DNA of 5,528 nt from Syntrophobacterales bacterium (GTDB lineage: Bacteria; Desulfobacterota; Syntrophobacteria; BM002), in assembly GCA_030613915.1 (NCBI GenBank), contig JAUWKY010000178.1:1-5528 (forward strand), given 5' to 3'. The notes under the pieces were generated by a model. The model searched no databases. It was not told where the DNA came from and saw nothing but the letters and a program-made list of their open reading frames with translations. Shown here piece after piece: positions 5,516-5,528 of this stretch. Position numbers and translations under genes: made by a program. How positions within the stretch are numbered: the stretch's first letter is position 1; the number at the start of each line of letters is the position of its first letter.

Positions 5516-5528
5516 CTTTTAGGGGCCA

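Overview
The window looks like chromosomal DNA from a diderm (Gram-negative) bacterium of intermediate GC content. The best evidence is a lytic transglycosylase with a lipoprotein-type signal, which belongs in an outer membrane facing a murein sacculus. A RAYT-type transposase with REP-like palindromes and several short-period intergenic repeat arrays would fit a repeat-rich environmental lineage such as the former Deltaproteobacteria. No marker gene fixes the taxonomy, so this placement is a guess.

Layout. From 1 to 339 (+) is the C-terminal part of a REP-associated Y1/HUH transposase that enters from the left edge. From 342 to 471 four short palindromic units fill the gap before the convergent mltF-like gene (506-1966, -). 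A 383-base gap with a candidate promoter separates mltF from a glycerate 2-kinase gene of the MOFRL type (2350-3675, -). A divergent intergenic region (3676-4064) holds two heptamer arrays in opposite orientation, a 9-base duplication and a well-formed sigma-70 promoter for a HIT-family protein gene (4065-4475, +). A family 2 glycosyltransferase gene (4517-5347, -) converges on it. The right edge (5382-5515) is an inverted pair of arrays with period mainly 8.

The genes do not form an obvious pathway. Murein turnover, glycerate phosphorylation, a nucleotide hydrolase/transferase and a surface-sugar glycosyltransferase sit side by side, mostly as separate transcription units. I see no defence system, CRISPR array, tRNA or rRNA.

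The most notable content is between the genes. Three unrelated short-repeat families occupy three gaps, and all three include units in opposite orientation. The REP-like set is the best supported: three of four units carry a GTRG head (R = A or G) directly before the palindrome and the fourth carries CTAG, and a RAYT gene lies beside them. I found no convincing new multi-gene system here.
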